A stretch of DNA of 64,000 bases from the NCBI GenBank assembly GCA_902728285.1, contig CACVBU010000598.1, forward strand, positions 896,203-960,202. The letters run 5' to 3'. The position numbers and the translations under genes are program-made. Under the pieces are notes generated by a model. That model did no database searches. It saw only the letters and a program-made list of their open reading frames with translations, and was not told the DNA's origin. Shown piece after piece: positions 10,739 to 23,474 of the stretch. Numbering within the stretch: position 1 is the first letter of the stretch; each line of letters begins with the position of its first letter. Source of the DNA: Clytia hemisphaerica. Lineage: Eukaryota; Cnidaria; Hydrozoa; Leptothecata; Clytiidae.

Positions 10739-13700
10739 TCAAGGAGTAATAATGGTCTGTTGTTTATCCTTTTTCTGTTCTTCGATATTTAATCTGGTCA
10801 TCACTTTAGACAAAAGGGTGTTCAATCGGCCAACCATTTCACGAGGATCGTCCAACAAACCAGCAGTAATAAGCGCGTTGTCAAAAAGCTAAAACGATAA
10901 AAGAAAATAGAGGTGGTTTAAAATTGTTAAAATTGATTATAATGGCAACACAAAGCAAAGAATCAGTCCAACTTTTCATTTTGAAGATTTTTTTTGTCGC
11001 AGTTGTGAAGCAAGCGATACTAGATTGATGTAACGCTTTCTACGCAAATTCCCGGGTTTTGCAACTAGATGAAAAAATGAAGCAATTATTTTTTCCTTAC
11101 TTTAAATTTGCCACTACTGGCAAAAACCGGGGTGTTTCCGTAAGAAATTTAACGTCCTGAACTCATCTAAATATGTAATTTCCAAACAGTGACTCAAGAA
11201 GGCTAAGAAAGAAAGGTAACTTGAACAGCCGACCCCGTACTGCTTCTGCAGGATCTTCCGTTGACAAAAAACCTTTTTTCTGAATTAAAACCACACCTTT
11301 TTTGATATGAAAACGTGCATTCAATTATACCAAAGAAATATTTCTTTGATTATACTTAATATGGTGATTACAAGTTCAGCTTGTGAGCCTACGCAAAAGG
11401 TCGTACCATTAAATCGAAATGATGCACGGTTTTTTATAAGAAAAGTGTTTCTTTTTGGCTGAGGATGAAGTATTCTTAGGAGTTTTCCGAATCCGAGGAT
11501 GAGATTTTCTTTACATTTTTTATAAAAAAATATTTTTCATTTTCTAAGACGATATCAAAATTTCTTATTTACGTTTTACGTATAAAAAACAACAACTCAT
11601 CTCCTGATAGAAATCATGCTTCCATTTGAGTTTTCCCACCCTTATATTCTTGTCAATTCACAAAATCTCCCCTGATATTCTTATAGCACTACCTTATCGG
11701 CCAAAACTTAGTCGGCCCTAAGTGACTAAATTTTGGCTTGGTGATTAAATCAGGCCGACTAGCTAAAATCAAGGCCGACTAAGTTTTGGCCGATAAGGTA
11801 TTCTTATAAAAGAGCGTGTTTATAGTTTTTTATCCTTCTACGTTCTAGTTATTCACGAATATGTTAGAGATTACGTCCTAGATTTAAAATCGTGTTTTTT
11901 CTCCGAAAAAATGACAGTCTTGATAGATTGCTTGAAGATTTTTCAACCAAAATCTCAAATTTCAAATATTTAATCAGTTAATCAGATCAGATCTGAAAAT
12001 GGTATGAAAAATCTGAATTCACAATATATGATGATACAAGCGCAACTTTGAATTTATCCACTCAAAACTTTCTTTACTACAAGGTATTACTTTTAATCAT
12101 AGCCTTGATTCGAGATTATTCTCGGGTACCTAATAGGGGACGGCTATAATTAATTTTTTGAAGATTTTCCACCCAGGACATTCTTATTCCAACCCCCCCC
12201 CCCGGGGGCTTATTATTTTTTGGGAAAATGTTTTTGAAAGTTCCCTCTTTTGTCCTAATTCAGCTGTATTTGTCTCATTTTTAAACATTTTCCACCCAGG
12301 ACATTTTTATTCCAACCCCCCCCCCGCTTATTAAGTTTTGAGATTTTTTCCAACCCCCCTCCCGCTTATTCCAATCCCCCCGGCTATTAGGTACCCGAGA
12401 GTATGTATTTCCGAATGTCAAAAATTTTGGAACAGACTTTTAAAATTCGTTTCTTTACCTGGTTGACCAAGAGTTCAGCAAGCATGGGATTGCTTCCTTT
12501 TAGTGTGTTCAGTGAGCGGACGATCTCGTGGTTGGGATTGATCTCAAAAGTTGGTTGAAGTACTTCAAATTTCATCTTCAGAAGATCAGTATTGGGGCCA
12601 GATTTGACGAATTTCAACCATCGTCTAGCTGCACCCATATCGGGCACTGTGATCATTGCAGGGTGTGATGCGAGGCGTTTCGATTCTTTAATGTTTTGAC
12701 ATTTCGTTTTTCCAAGTGTGTTTTGAATCCAATCCATTAGTTCGTTTGTCTCAGTTTCCGATAATTTTTCTGAAATCAATAAAAGAAAGGAAAAGTGATA
12801 AGAAGGGAACTAAATCAATCCAAAGTGGTACCTTGTAAATTTCCTAGAATTATAGTGGTCTGAAATGAATGAACATTGGGTATATTGCAAATTCTTATAA
12901 GTTTGTGTTTTCAAAGTCGTTGTTGTTCTTAAAGCAGACGCTTGAAGGCTTTATTAGTACAGGGATGATCAATATTTGTACAAAACAAAACGAAGAGTGC
13001 TCTTACCAATGTCGGGTTGATCGGTGATGACGTCATCAGTGAGAGGATCTGAACCCATCAAATAGTTTTCCGCAGAAATTATATTTTTCTTTTGGAATTC
13101 TTTGAGAGCAGCAAAAACGACTTCATCATTTTCTTCGTATGTGAAAAGTACTTCCACATCTTTTGCTTTCAATGCTTCGTAATATGGCGATGATTCTGCT
13201 AGCTCACGGCTGGAAAATAAGTGGTACTAGTTGACTACTGTGTGAAGATTTTGTTGTCGGGTTGGCTCGTTCGAAACTGCGCGTGATACATTTATAGAAT
13301 CGATTAGGGGCCACTCACATATCGATATTTCCTAATAAACTAACGCCAAAATGACGCGAGGGGGTGGGGGTCAGAGGCATTGACGCTAAGAAAATTAATC
13401 AAAACATCGATCTTCGAGACTGATTTAATTCTAATTTTTCTAACAAATATCAAATTTTTTTTTTATTTTGTTAATCACTCTCGCTACGCATAGTTTTGGT
13501 CATCTATTTTTCATGGTTTTTACACAAAGCCAGTATCGTCTCGTGTCATTTTGACGTTAGTCGTGGGAAAATCGATATGTGAGTGGCCTCTTATTGAAAT
13601 GAACAATCATAAAACATAATCGAGATCAACATTTTTTTAAAGACCACGTAAGTTTTGTTTTGAAACTTCCTTAAAAGAAAGGCATGACGGGAAGAAAGTA

Positions 13701-16700
13701 GCGTACCTTGGAGCAGAAAGGAAGAAAATTTCTTTTTGATCTTCTTTCATTCCAGAAATATAATCCATCAAAGATTTCAAATTTCCTGGTCTTTCTTTCG
13801 AACTTTCAAATCTCAGCAATTTGGCGATATCTTCACGTCGAGAAGGTGATTGGTCAGTGACCACACCCTCCCGGAAATAATTTCCACACTCTTTCATAAA
13901 TTTCGTGAATTTTTCTTCATCTTTTCGCGATTGTTCTAAGAAGTACCTTAATAGTTTAGTAACAAGAACATCACTCAGTTTTTGAATCAAAGCACTATCT
14001 TGAAGGAGTTCTCTACTCAAGTTCAATGGGATGTCTTCACTGTCAACAACACCACGAATGAAACGTAACCATTCCGGTAAAATCTTTTGCGCTTTCGATT
14101 GAATCAAAATCTTCCGTGAATACAAACTAACACCGAGCTCCATACGCCCGAAACCGAACATTTCTGGGATATTGGAAGGTACGTATAAAACACTACGAAT
14201 GTTCAATGGGGCGTCCGCTTTGTACATGAGCGAATAGCGAGGTTCGTCTGACGTATTGGAAATAAACTGATAGAATTGGGAATGGTCTGTTTCGCTGACA
14301 TCCCTCTCTGAGCTCGTCCATAAAGCCTATAATTATTCAAGTCAAGTTTTTACATTCGTATTGATAATTGTCTGTGAAGTTCTCAAAACCATTTCAGCAA
14401 ATATTGCAAGAACGTAAACGAACGAGTGTCCGTATGAAGTATCTACCAAGGTCAGGGTCAAGGGATGAGGGATGTACATAATCTTATGAGCTATTTATCA
14501 GAAGGTTCTTTTTAAAACGTGTGTGGAGTAAGGGGGTAATTCATGCCAACCTCGTTTAATTCTTTATAAACAATCCTTTAGATACAGATATCTAAGGCAT
14601 CAAATAACGTTTAAACTATTAGAAAATTTAAGGAATACACGCCCATTCAGATACACTTACATCAATGTTGTTGAGTCTTGAGCCATTTAAGTAAATGGGA
14701 AATCCGACAAAGTTACTGTAGCACCGAATTATATCTAAAATATACAGGTAAGTTATCTACGAAAAGTCTTATTCAAGCTTCAAAACGTTCAAAAACAGAT
14801 AGTTGCCTGGACCATTCTTTCAGGTACTTGTTTTCAAAAAAGCCATAAAATTGAACATATACTAAGGATATTACTGTTTTTGTAATGGCATCGTATTTTC
14901 ACAGCACCTTCGTGAACCCTAGTATCTTTAGTGAATACATTTCATTTTAGATTCTTCATCTAGAGAGTGTTCTGTTTTGTAAATTCTCACCTTCGACAGT
15001 AGTTTTGAGGGAGAACCTTCGATCATCAGATTTCAAATGGATGATGACTTTTGTACCACGTGTTACGCCTTCAGCTTCGGCGATCTCGTATGAGCCAGAT
15101 CTGTTAATAGGAGAAAGGTTTTCGTAAATGGATGGAGATCGCTCATATTTGTTTCAATTGTCCCACTAAGATCATGTTCAGACGTTACGATTCCGTTTCG
15201 CTCCGAAACGAAATAAAGACATTCTATTGGTTACATTCAAGTTTTACGTCACTTCTAACCAATAGAATGGCTTCCTTCCTTTTCGGAGCAATATTTTTCG
15301 AGCGAAGCGAGGTAAAAAAAAGGAGCGCCATCGGCAATTATTTTTCACTGTTTGCGAAGCATTTTCAGTATTTTGCGATGTTGTTTGGAAGAAAATGCGA
15401 AAGTATCTTCAATTTATTTCTCTAGAAAAGCAAAGTAAGACTTGAAGTAAGAGATTAAAGACAAAGCAAAGTAAAATGAAGTTTTGAAGTACCGAGTAGA
15501 TAAAGCAATAGAGAAACGAATGAATAAACTAGCGAAGTAGCGAGTTGATAAAGCAATACCGGGTGGTCCAAAAAAAGTTTCCACACGTTGTGCTATCGAC
15601 TTTTGTATGGGTAAACTTTAACTTAATTGAGAGCACTCCTGAAAATTTCAATGTCAGAAACTAATTTTTTGTATAGTTATGAGGTTTTCTAAAAAGGAGG
15701 TCAAAATTGACTTGTTCAAAAATTGACGTCAGAAGATTCACAAAGTTATCAACCTATTTAGCTCTTGTTCTTTTCACTTTATCTTAGATAAACGAATGAA
15801 TAAAATAGCGAAGTAGTGAGTAGATAAAGCAATAGATTAACGAATGAATAAAATAGCGAAGTAGCGAGTTGATAAAGCAACAGATAAACGAGTGAATAAA
15901 GTAGCGAAGTAGTGAGTAGTTAAAGCAATAGATAAACGAATGAATAAAATAGCGAAGTAGCAAGTAGATAAAGCAATAGATAAACGAATGAATAAAATAG
16001 CGAAGTAGCGAGTTGATAAAGCAATAGATAAACGAATGAATAAAGAAGCGAAGTAGAGAGTTGATAAAGCAGCAGATAAACGAATGAAGAAAGTAGCGAA
16101 GTAGCGAGTAGATAAAGCAATAGATAAACGAGTGAATAAAATAGAGAAGTAGCGAGTTGATAAAGCAATAGATAAACGAATGAATAAAGAAGCGAAGTAG
16201 CGAGTTGATAAAGCAACAGATAAACGAATGAAGAAAGTAGCGAAGTAGCGAGTAGATAAAGCAATAGATTAACGAATGAAGAAAGTCACGAGGTATTTTT
16301 TAGCTTCGCATTTTTGAGTTAGAAAATCTTTTTTGGTCGCTAAATCTAAAATTCACTTCGCATTTTGCGAAGTGCGAAGCTATAATTCGAACCCTGCTGA
16401 TGTGATAAAATTCTCGCTTAAGATCAATTTTCTTCCTTAGCGGTTTCAGTATATGAATAACTGGCCCCTTCACTGAACGTTTGAACAGGCTGTTATGCAA
16501 CGGTAAACAAAAAAACTTCGATTGAATAGTATTTTAAGACATGTTACGTCAATTGCATTACACAAACATGATAATATAATTTTTTAAACATTTCATTTAT
16601 CTTTCAAACTACAAAATACGTGACAAACTCGCAAAGGTGGGAAAGAGATTATTGCTCCGATACAAGCTTGAGAAAATCACAAAGTTATAAGTGACTGGCA

Positions 16701-19700
16701 ACCTTACAACTAAATTAATAGGATTAAATCGAGGAAAAAAAAATGAATTCGACATAACAGATTTGGTTATTATTTTGTGAAGCCTTTTTTTTCTACTTAC
16801 CCATCGGATGACCAATGATATCCAGAAGCACTTGGCTCATAAGATTTGGTAAAAACATCAATCTTATCACCAACCATAAAGGTGGAATAAAATCCCACAC
16901 CGAATTGTCCAATGATGTTTTGAGCGTCAATGCTCTCGTGCTTAGCTTTCTCAATAAAAGCTTTTGAGCCTGATCGAGCGATCGTACCAAGGTTATTGAT
17001 AAGCTCATCTTTGCTCATGCCGATACCAAAATCTTGGATAATGAACAGGCCCTTTTCTTCATCAGTGGTCAGATGGATTTCAAGGGGAGAATCAGAATCA
17101 GAAATTTGTTGACCAGTAACTTGAACTTGCCGCAGCTTCTCGAGAGCATCCGATGAATTCGACACAATCTCTCGAATGAAGACCTAAATATGACAATTAT
17201 CATAAGTGAATTTTTTCCCTTCAAAAGAATTCAACCCTATTAATTCAACCCTTAGACCACGAGGGACGCAGAGTATGAAAATAGCCTTCCAATGGTACCA
17301 AAGCCATCTTCTAAATCAAAAGCTACAAGCTTTTATGATACTTTAAAGTTTTGAGCAATAATTGCGGTCTGAAGGAAAACCTTAAATAGCTTTTCTTGTT
17401 GGTTCGTAACTTTAGGCCTCCGACTAATAAATATCTGATAAAAAGTTAATATCGTAGCTAACCTCTTTTTCAGAATAGAGGGATCTTGCAACGATGTCCA
17501 AAAGTTGCCTGGTTTCTGCTTGGAATTCATGTCTGACAGATTCACCTATCAACAAGAAAAAAATACAAAACGTATTGCACTTTATGACGAATATGAACGG
17601 ACAAGGTCAATAATGTTTTTATATTGTTAGTTTTCCTTCCAAGTTCTTACAGATCAATAGATTTTTCTTTAAAAAAGCGATGCATTGTGGGATTGTTTCG
17701 GGGGTATTACAATAGAAATCTCTTAGAAATTCCTCGAGGGAATTCTATTTTAATAACCCCGAAACAATCTCACAATGCATCGCTGTTTTAGAAAAATGAA
17801 CAATTTTGATATAACTGTATGGGACTTTTGAATATTTTAGATTGTACCTGTGAATTTTTAACCATTCTTAGATTATTTAGATTACTTAGTTAACTATAGT
17901 TTGACTGGGCAAAGAATGCCAAGATTTTCAATAACTTAGCAAAAAAGAAAGGTGTACTTTTTCCTAAGTTTTTATAAGCTGATCCAGGCAAAAAGAAATT
18001 GTCAATTAAATCTAGAAGCATAATAAAGAGCTTAAAATGGATAATTTCCAAATTAGTTTTTTTCTTCAGCCTTTTACAGATGTTTTATGTATGTTGCACA
18101 TTAGGAAAAGATTGATAAGGTATAATATAACATTGATTCAGACTCTAAACCTATTGATTCTTACAAACAAATAGCATAATCACACAGATGTTAATTACTT
18201 GAAATGAAAAGACGCTAAAATATTCATGCTGATATAATTTCAAGAATTAGACATTCGAACTGGAAAAGAATGACAATGATTTAACTGTGGGAAACTTTTT
18301 ATAATATCAGTAGTAGCTATGTTCAGCTTCAATACAAGAGCTTCGATGATGTACTATTTTTTTATGCATCCGAACAAAATAGCTCTGCTTAGCTTAGTCA
18401 GTCAAAACTTGCTCAATCCAGACCTGCACTTTAAAAACCTAAAGCTAACATTATTTGCTTTCAATAATTGAAAATTTATCAATATCAAAAATTCAAACGT
18501 GCGTGAACAGGAAATTATGAAAATGATTGACGGAGAAATTGAAAAATCAATCATATTCAAAGTATGTAATTACTGCTTTCTGTCTTCCAACTTAACATTT
18601 CGGACAGTCGTGAATTATGTTTGTCAGAAAAAAACAAATCATAGAGCTTTTATAATATGGTATTCCTGGGTATTATCTTATTTTTTCGGACAGATGCATG
18701 TTTTTTTCACGTGATCAGCTTAACTTGAGAACATGAAATCGTTACAGTTATACAACCTTTTATAACACTGAATTTTTTAAGAAAGCTATTTTGGTTATAA
18801 CGCTTATTGATTTTTATACGTACCCTTTGAGACTTCATAATAATATATATCTCAAAAACGGTAGTGGTCAACATTTTTTTTAAATGATTAAGTAGTTATT
18901 GATGTTATCAAAAACCAAGATCATTCATTGAACTTTTAAATAGAATCACGCAAAAGGTCTTAAATAAATCAATTAAAAATCTTTGGTAACTTTAGAGATG
19001 CTCTCGTCACATGTCAAGACATTTCAGACCTTTCGCTAAGGAAAAATAATGGAACAAACAGTATGATATAAGGGGAAAAACATTTTGTCATGATAGCCAG
19101 CTATGTAAACAGGTCAATAGAAAAAACTATGAAGGATTTTAGTTCATTTCTTAGTTGATTTGTTTTTTCTCAGTTGACGAGGAGGACTAAAAGGGGGAAT
19201 CAAACGCTCGTCTTACCTGTAACACTCTCAGTGTCTGAAATGACATGAACATTCTCAACTTCTTCTGTCTGCTGAAAAACAAAACGAAAAAACAACACTC
19301 GCATAGTTTGAGGAAAGAATAATAGAATTAAGTAGATTAAGTTGACACATCAAATTTTTTTGGAGTGCTTGTGTTTTAAAATTTTAAATATCTAAAAAGC
19401 TTTATCGTGAATTTTTTTGAAAATTTGTTTGTGACGAAGCTTTTCATTTCAAAATGTGAGAAACTTAGAATAGCAACTTTCTAATTCACTTCAAAATCGA
19501 AAGGGAACATTGGGTTATCTTTCCAATATAATTTATTACTCTGTACTACCAAATGCAAAATAATACAGATCAAAAATATCTATGTACAAAAAAATAATGA
19601 GAGTAAGAATAAATATAATCTATATACACCTTCACCATGTACCCAGATCCCTGAAGAAGATACCTCACAAAAATACTAAGAAACCTTTTCATGACTTTGA

Positions 19701-22700
19701 CAATGGCTGAATGAAATTCTTTTTCACTTTTTTTTTACAAAATTTAGACAGGACAGGGCGAAACTCTATGTACACAAATTTTAAGATAAAAATAACAAAA
19801 ACTTAAATATATTAGCGAGATAATTTTTGAGATCCGCATTTTGTAGATTTATCTCATATAAGTCTTGTCTATGTACATATACCATGAGATGCAATAATTG
19901 GCTTCTCAAGCATAATTTGAAGATTTGGGAAAAGGTGGTTCGTCGTCATAATTTTCAGGGAAGTCTGATTCAGAGGTATAGAAAATACCAGCCTTCTTTC
20001 TGATTTCAGAATGACGAAAGGATTTAGGCTCGACAGTCATATCAAAATTCTGTGTAGCCTCAGGTTTAGTAACCTCATCTCTATCAGTCATGTAATCCAC
20101 AGGGAAGGCATATGGCATGAATGCAGTATCATCATACTTGAACACATAGGGGAAAATGGTGCTATCAGGAGCAGAGCTACATAACTTTATCAAGTAATCT
20201 TCTTCCTCAGACAAATTTTTGTTGAAGAAGAGATGATTCATATTTTGGGTTGCCATTTTAATCATGCGAGACTCCTCTTCAGTATGACAGCCTTCCCACA
20301 ACTGTCTTCGCATCTGATTTCCTAATACAACCGAAATGGCTTCATCGTTTTCATTCATTACAAGCCCAAATGAATTGATGAAATCATTGTCAGATTGTGA
20401 AATGTTGATACGTTTGTAGGAGCAATCAGTGACCCCCGGGTCCTAAACAAAGAAAAGATAATTTCAGGACCCGGGAAATTACATAATATGAGGTTAGACT
20501 TACTGTATTGGTATTTGGTTAGTGTTCTTATAAGTTTAGGTTGGTCAACAAGTAACTTACCTGAGCTTCTGTTGTAAAGCTGCGACAATTCACATTGTAG
20601 ATTGGAACAATCGACCCTAAGAAAAAATGAAATCTATCAGGGACTGACTATCATCAAAAACTATGGTACAAGTCTTTTTTGACTTTTTTTTGGAGGATTA
20701 GGCTTTTGCTTTGGCTAATTGGTTTTGGTTCGGTTTTGGTTAATTACTCCATGGCAGTTACCTAGAGACAAGATAATTTATCATGTTTTATTGGCCGAGG
20801 GAAAGTAATGTATGTGGAGTAATTAGTTATTCAAAAGACTGTCACGTTCGCCAAAACATCTATCACAAAAGCATGTATTCGAGTATTTTCATACATACAG
20901 TCAACTGCTCCAACTTGGGACGAGTGCACGCAACATGGGACTCTGGCCTGTATTTTCACTTACTGTTAAATCTCTTTGACAACAAATTTGATTTGATAAC
21001 TCCACCAAGTTTATCAATCATACTTTCTGTCATAACATGTCACAATAACTTTCACTGATAGCGCGCCCTTTTTAACTTTTTTGTTTTCATTCAAAATGAC
21101 CGGACGCCGAATGGAGAATTAGAGAACGCCCGCCACCTAACACAGATGTTAGGCGAGGTAATCGTCACAAGCCAAAATCCAACAGATTCAACAGATTTTG
21201 AAAACGAAAGCGTAAAGAATAAATATTGCTGTAAACACGTTTAAAACGCGGGTAAAAAGTCCTGGGCCGAGTCCCGCGTTTGCTCATTCAGCCAATCAGA
21301 TCACACAATCTAGCCGGTTCCCAACTCCCGCTATAAAATCACATTGTAAATAACGAAATAAAACAGGGGGTTTAAATATTTACTAAAGGCTTATTTCGCT
21401 GAAAGTAATAGCTTTAATGAAACAAATTTTTGTTTTGTTATTATATATAAAACCTGAATCTAAATGGTTTTGAGAAGTAAAAGATTGTACGACTTCAAAA
21501 TAGACAAAGATCATTTATGACCCCCGTCTCAGATGAGGTCTTCAGGCTTTATCTATAATAGAGAACTAAAACAAGCTTGACCCACTAAACTACCGTAAGT
21601 TGGTCTAATGTCGGCATCCGTCTTCTAATTTCGACACCCTTCTTTAGAGATAGGAACAATAGAAACTGAGGAAGGTTGGAATCGCTGATTGACTTTGATT
21701 AGCGCGATGAGAGGAAAAATCTTTAGACTATCAGTGATTTCGACCTTCTTATTATTCCTATCTATAAAGAAGGATGTCGAAATTAGAAGACGGATGTCGA
21801 CATTAGACCAACTTACGGTATATATTCAGCACCAGACTCTCTGATATCCTGAGAAATTATTTGTCCGGGAAGAGCAGCAGATTTCAGCGAAATTCTGCTT
21901 TTTGCTCTAAAAGTATATGGTGGAAATGGTGCTTGTTTTCAAACTTAAACATCAATTCATTTGAAATATTTTGTTTATTTGGATTATTGAAAGGTTAAAC
22001 TTAAAGGTTTGTTTTATTTTTATTTTTTGATGATAACTTCAATCAATCACTTACATTGAGCCTTTGAAATTTGTTTATTTTGGTATTCTGATTAGCGAGT
22101 GTGTAACTTGCGCCGTGCGATTGACGCCAAACGCTCACATTCGCGTGTGTTTTCCACTACGGATTTTTTTCATATTTTGATTTAAAAGCCTACTCAGTGC
22201 GAAAGAGAAATCGTGTATTTGATAATACGTGGTTCATTGAACTCAAATAAAATGACTTTGGAGGTTGGGTGAAATGGCGTGGTGGAATGGCCGTCCTATG
22301 TTGCGTAAGATAGTCCCAAGTTGGAGCAGTTGACGGTAAAATATGGATTGGTCTGTCGATATCTAAAACTTTTGGGAATTTAGATGTAAGGTGATGGAAT
22401 GTAGATTAAGGGTGACACTCAAAATTGTTACAGATTTCAGGTTTGAGAAAGATGATTAAATGGGAAGTATTTGTATTTCATAATTTTTAGTAGCATTCGT
22501 AAAGAAAGTTGAAGGCCAACAGTGGGTTGCAACCTAACTAACAGAGAAGCAATATTGGCTTTTTTTAAACAGAGTGGCAAAATTCAAAGAAGATTCGGAA
22601 GGTGCTTCAGATGTCAGACTGTGTCAGAAGAGAATTATAAAGAGGAAATAAAACCCAGACATATTTTTAATTTGTAAGGCAAAGTCACTCCTCTCCTTGA

Positions 22701-22832
22701 AAGAGTCTTACCAAACTTTTGGGTGATGGTATTCTTTCTTATGCCTTGATTGCATGTATTGTTTAAAAGATTAGTTTTAAACAACTTTCCTCCATTTCTT
22801 TGAAGTTGAACCAAAATTCTCCTGGACGCCAT
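10739..22832 (-). CDS. TRAP1: TRAP1, mitochondrial HSP90-family chaperone
   Basis: TRAP1 (HSP75) is the HSP90 paralogue of the mitochondrial matrix, an ATP-driven dimeric chaperone. I assemble 11 exons: 22832-22712, 20616-20561, 19271-19217, 17545-17463, 17183-16801, 15100-14991, 14734-14661, 14326-13707, 13209-13007, 12769-12459 and 10888-10739. All junctions are GT-AG and phases match, giving 721 codons against about 704 in human. Residues 1-59 form an Arg/Lys/Asn-rich presequence ending SFTTEAQ. The ATPase fold (exon 5) shows catalytic E110 and N114 ([12 protein letters not shown]), D156 in DFGIGM, and GQFGVGFYS. The middle domain has [17 protein letters not shown] and the SRELLQ arginine loop (exon 8). 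The C-terminal domain ends with [14 protein letters not shown] (exon 11). No inactivating change is seen. The introns are heavily loaded with MITEs. Confidence 0.96.
11690..11800. mobile_element. 111-bp foldback MITE in TRAP1 intron 10
   Basis: Same family as 8691-8816, with TA on each side. The arms CCTTATCGGCCAAAACTTAG and complement are essentially perfect. Confidence 0.85.
12121..12399. mobile_element. MITE beside the exon-10 donor of TRAP1
   Basis: The TIRs are CTCGGGTACCTAATAG and its exact complement. Inside, C-rich runs alternate with CTTATTCCAAC and CCACCCAGGACATT direct repeats. It ends about 60 bases from the splice donor at 12458. Confidence 0.75.
13306..13591. mobile_element. 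286-bp MITE in TRAP1 intron 8
   Basis: AGGGGCCACTCACATATCGA at the left matches the complement of the right end (TCGATATGTGAGTGGCCTCT) with one mismatch. It fills more than half of the 497-bp intron. Confidence 0.8.
15201..15288. repeat. Hairpin repeat in TRAP1 intron 5
   Basis: CATTCTATTGGTTA faces TAACCAATAGAATG, with outer CTCCGAAA and TTTCGGAG arms, over 88 bases. AT-rich GAGCGAAGCGAGG follows at 15300. Similar GCGAGCGAAGCGAGC strings occur near 63390 and 63850. Confidence 0.65.
15495..16285. repeat. 48-bp minisatellite, ~11 copies, with an insertion
   Basis: Units of the form GATAAAGCAATAGATAAACG followed by AATGAATAAAATAGCGAAGT repeat every 48 bases, mainly 15783-16270. A first unit (15495-15556) is separated from the rest by about 220 unrelated bases that begin GGGTGGTCCAAAAAAAG, probably an inserted element. 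The period is a multiple of three, so the complement stays open as a repetitive Leu/Tyr-rich frame. It lies in TRAP1 intron 5. Confidence 0.85.
17673..17789. repeat. 117-bp foldback in TRAP1 intron 3
   Basis: Arms of about 37 bases (AAAAGCGATGCATTGTGGGA and complement, with one or two mismatches) flank a short loop. The rest of intron 3 (17790-19216) is AT-rich with nothing else recognised. Confidence 0.8.
19906..20442 (-). CDS. Unrecognised terminal coding exon inside TRAP1 intron 2
   Basis: A 178-codon open frame runs from a clean acceptor (TTTGTTTAG at 20443-20451, exon starting GAC CCG GGG) to a TAA at 19906. It begins in phase 0, exactly as TRAP1 exon 2 ends, and only 118 bases separate that donor (GTAAGT at 20560) from this acceptor. 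Splicing exons 1-2 to this exon would give a 237-residue protein with TRAP1's mitochondrial presequence. The peptide is acidic, has no low complexity and includes [17 protein letters not shown] and [13 protein letters not shown] stretches (read as NYDDEPPFP). I know no family for it. A TTTATT (AATAAA on this strand) lies near 19534. Alternatively it is the last exon of another nested gene. No membrane segment is visible. Confidence 0.55.
   Translation of the reverse strand, partial: DPGVTDCSYKRINISQSDNDFINSFGLVMNENDEAISVVLGNQMRRQLWEGCHTEEESRMIKMATQNMNHLFFNKNLSEEEDYLIKLCSSAPDSTIFPYVFKYDDTAFMPYAFPVDYMTDRDEVTKPEATQNFDMTVEPKSFRHSEIRKKAGIFYTSESDFPENYDDEPPFPKSSNYA
20896..22338. mobile_element. 1.44-kb TIR element in TRAP1 intron 1
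   Basis: TACAGTCAACTGCTCCAACT at the left and the complement of TACCGTCAACTGCTCCAACT at the right bound the element, with TA at each end. Its right ~250 bases are repeated at 41390-41679. It carries a nested foldback (21591-21820) and no transposase frame. Confidence 0.75.
21591..21820. repeat. 230-bp foldback, TACCGTAAGTTGG family
   Basis: Long arms (TACCGTAAGTTGGTCTAATG and complement, about 75 bases at roughly 90% match) flank a short loop, with TA on both sides. A diverged half copy is at 1763. Confidence 0.85.
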
Positions 22833-22935
22833 GCTTGCTTCTTGTTTTTGCTGCTTTCTATTTTGAACTTTACAAGTTTGTTATGATTTCGGAACACGTG
22901 ATCAATCATTTACGTAAATGTGATTATTTTCCGGG
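22833..22935 (-). promoter_or_regulatory. Likely TRAP1 promoter region
   Basis: An E-box (CACGTG, 22895-22900) and a 14-base palindrome CATTTACGTAAATG (22907-22920) lie within 90 bases of the TRAP1 start codon. There is no TATA box at a useful distance. The interval up to 23200 shows no gene. Confidence 0.35.
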
Positions 22936-23200
22936 GGTAATATACAAAATAAATTGAAAGGATGTTATGAAAAAAATTGTATGACAATAAGTTGGTTTTT
23001 ATGAAAATGAATATGAAATTAATAATTAGAGAACTTTTTTTATTTAAAAAATCATTATTACCTTTGGTTTCAACTTACGTAGCAAATTCATTACATACCC
23101 CCGGAAAGAAAAGAATTACGTAATTCGGAGAATGTCCGGGTATCAAAATCTCGGACATTAGAAATTACGGGTGGTAAAGACTCTGTATAATTCTTTATGA

Positions 23201-23268
23201 TGGAAGCCGAAATGCACAAAAATATCGCAAACCCATGTTTGCGATATTTTTGTGCATTTGGGCTTCCA
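23201..23268. repeat. Near-perfect palindrome, 32-bp arms, 4-base loop
   Basis: TGGAAGCCGAAATGCACAAA begins the left arm. The right arm is complementary except for one base. The loop is CCAT. Confidence 0.9.
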
Positions 23269-23276
23269 TATAGAGA

Positions 23277-23456
23277 AGGGGAGTGTATTATGCGTAAGTC
23301 ATTTTTCTAGCGGAAACACCCGGAAAAATCCGGGATTTGACCTCTCGCTGTTACTAAAAATAGAAACACGGAGGTCAAAATACGGCTTTTTTCGAGTGCT
23401 TCCGTTAAAAAATATGACGTCATCCTCACTTACGCATATCAAGAATACACTCCCCT
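23277..23456. mobile_element. 180-bp MITE
   Basis: GGGGAGTGTATTATGCGTAA on the left faces TTACGCATATCAAGAATACACTCCCC on the right (one short insertion). A CRE-like TGACGTCA sits inside at about 23415. Confidence 0.65.
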
Positions 23457-23474
23457 CCTCCCGCCCCCCTTATG

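Noticed and set aside
15920..16264. 114-codon hydrophobic repetitive ORF on the minus strand
   Set aside because: It is the translation of a 48-bp minisatellite inside a TRAP1 intron; the period is a multiple of three, so the frame stays open by chance.
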